DNA of 50,236 bases, from positions 1 through 50,236 of the forward strand of contig DAIEHI010000217.1 of the NCBI GenBank assembly GCA_027355725.1, given 5' to 3'. Of this stretch, positions 49,571 to 50,236 are shown one piece after another (within the stretch, counting starts at the first letter, position 1; each line of letters opens with the position of its first letter). Origin of the DNA: Acidimicrobiaceae bacterium (GTDB taxonomy: Bacteria; Actinomycetota; Acidimicrobiia; Acidimicrobiales; RAAP-2). The notes below the pieces were generated by a model. The model searched no databases. It saw only the letters and a list, made by a program, of their open reading frames with translations, and was not told where the DNA came from. Made by a program: the position numbers and the translations under genes.

Positions 49571-50236
49571 ATGCGAATTGTGTCCTGGAACGTCAATGGG
49601 ATCCGAGCGGTGCACCGAAAGGGTCTGTTCGTGCCCTTCATAGAGGCGCTCGCCCCCGATGTCATCTGCCTGCAAGAAATCAAGGCTGAACAGCACCAGT
49701 CCGAACTCAGCCTGCAAGGTTACGAGGAGTATTGGCACCCCGCAGAGAAGAAGGGCTACTCAGGCACCGCCATCTTCTCCAAGCACCCCGTGATCCAAGT
49801 CACGACTGGGCTGCCAGCGTCGCTCGTGAAGAAACACGGACTCGCCGAAGACTCCTTTGGCAACCCCAACAACGAGGGACGTGTCGTCACCGCAGAATTC
49901 GATGACTTCTATCTCGTCACTGTCTATACGCCCAACGCCAAAGGCGACCTCAGTCGACTCTCACTTCGACACTCGAAGTGGGATCCAGCATTTCTCGACT
50001 ATCTCAAAATGCTCAAGAAGAAGAAGCCCGTCGCGGTCTGCGGTGACCTCAACGTCGCCCACACTGACGACGACCTCGCCAACCCCAAGGCCAATGTCGG
50101 AAAGGCGGGTTTCACCAACGAAGAGCGCCACGGCATGAACCAGTTGATCGACACGGGATTCGTTGATTCGTTTCGGATGTTCACCCAGGGCAACGGTCAC
50201 TATACGTGGTGGTCGAACTTCTCGGGCGCCCGAGCG
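49571..50236 (+). CDS. xthA: Exodeoxyribonuclease III / AP endonuclease, partial at window edge
   Basis: 222 codons are visible and the frame is open at the window end. ATG 49571 begins MRIVSWNVNGIRAV, the canonical ExoIII N terminus; an out-of-frame ATG at 49564 is ignored. Catalytic features are Asn8, Glu36 in ICLQEIKAEQ, GYSGTAIFS (62-70), the Tyr in VTVYTPNAKGD (117-126), and GDLNVAH (158-164) with the Asp-Asn pair. FVDSFR (197-202) and YTWWSN (211-216) follow. The final GxRIDY...SDH region lies outside the window. The enzyme cuts DNA at abasic sites and degrades one strand from 3' ends in base-excision repair. It follows the helicase gene by 62 bases. Confidence 0.93.
   Translation, partial: MRIVSWNVNGIRAVHRKGLFVPFIEALAPDVICLQEIKAEQHQSELSLQGYEEYWHPAEKKGYSGTAIFSKHPVIQVTTGLPASLVKKHGLAEDSFGNPNNEGRVVTAEFDDFYLVTVYTPNAKGDLSRLSLRHSKWDPAFLDYLKMLKKKKPVAVCGDLNVAHTDDDLANPKANVGKAGFTNEERHGMNQLIDTGFVDSFRMFTQGNGHYTWWSNFSGARA

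Noticed and set aside
1..50236. tRNA, rRNA, insertion sequences, integrases, CRISPR arrays
   Set aside because: I looked for cloverleaf-like segments, transposase or integrase motifs and regular repeats by eye and saw none. A tRNAscan or Infernal run would be needed to be certain.

Overview
The window reads as chromosomal DNA of a free-living actinobacterium. The base composition is moderately GC-rich, GTG starts are frequent, and the gene families are typical of Actinobacteria (DHA2 drug exporters, MpaB/DUF2236 oxygenase, a homologue of mycobacterial Rv1355c, Thr/Pro-rich wall-type proteins). The class Acidimicrobiia would fit, but that is an inference from family content. I see no rRNA, tRNA, insertion sequence, phage gene or CRISPR array.

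Region 1 (1-9.8 kb) is transport: a secreted protein cut by the window edge, a DHA2-type MFS exporter, a complete branched-chain-amino-acid-type ABC importer in the order livG-livF-livH-livM-binding protein with overlapping or near-overlapping starts and a strong terminator, and a FUSC-family membrane protein. The leader of the liv operon holds an unusual run of hairpins. Region 2 (9.8-16 kb) has three small Ser/Thr/Pro-rich single-membrane-helix proteins, a secreted GH3 glycosidase, and a methyltransferase overlapping a UbiA-like membrane protein.

Region 3 (16.2-23.5 kb) is the most interesting part. A GAF-GGDEF protein whose active site is degenerate (GANEF) but whose RxxD inhibitory site is kept stands before a compact three-gene operon: a BcsB-like membrane-anchored periplasmic subunit, a GT-C glycosyltransferase, and a processive family-2 glycosyltransferase (DxD, TED, QxxRW) with an N-terminal MshEN-type domain, a known c-di-GMP-binding fold. 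This looks like a c-di-GMP-controlled exopolysaccharide machine in which MshEN stands where PilZ stands in BcsA.

Region 4 (23.6-42.4 kb) has a DUF2236 oxygenase and an aldehyde dehydrogenase. It continues with a tight operon, read right to left, of GAF-GGDEF-EAL, GGDEF, an unknown two-repeat protein and a DUF3048 lipoprotein-like protein, preceded by a 951-residue GNAT-ThiF-nitroreductase fusion of the Rv1355c type. It ends with a very large secreted beta-propeller/lectin protein and a multi-PAS/GAF EAL protein. Four c-di-GMP-type signalling proteins within 26 kb of a putative polysaccharide synthase suggest a surface-attachment programme.

Region 5 (42.4-50.2 kb) contains a TetR regulator divergent from a second DHA2 exporter, a D-2-hydroxyacid dehydrogenase, a third DHA2 exporter, a UvrD/PcrA-type helicase, and exonuclease III (xthA) cut off by the right edge of the window.
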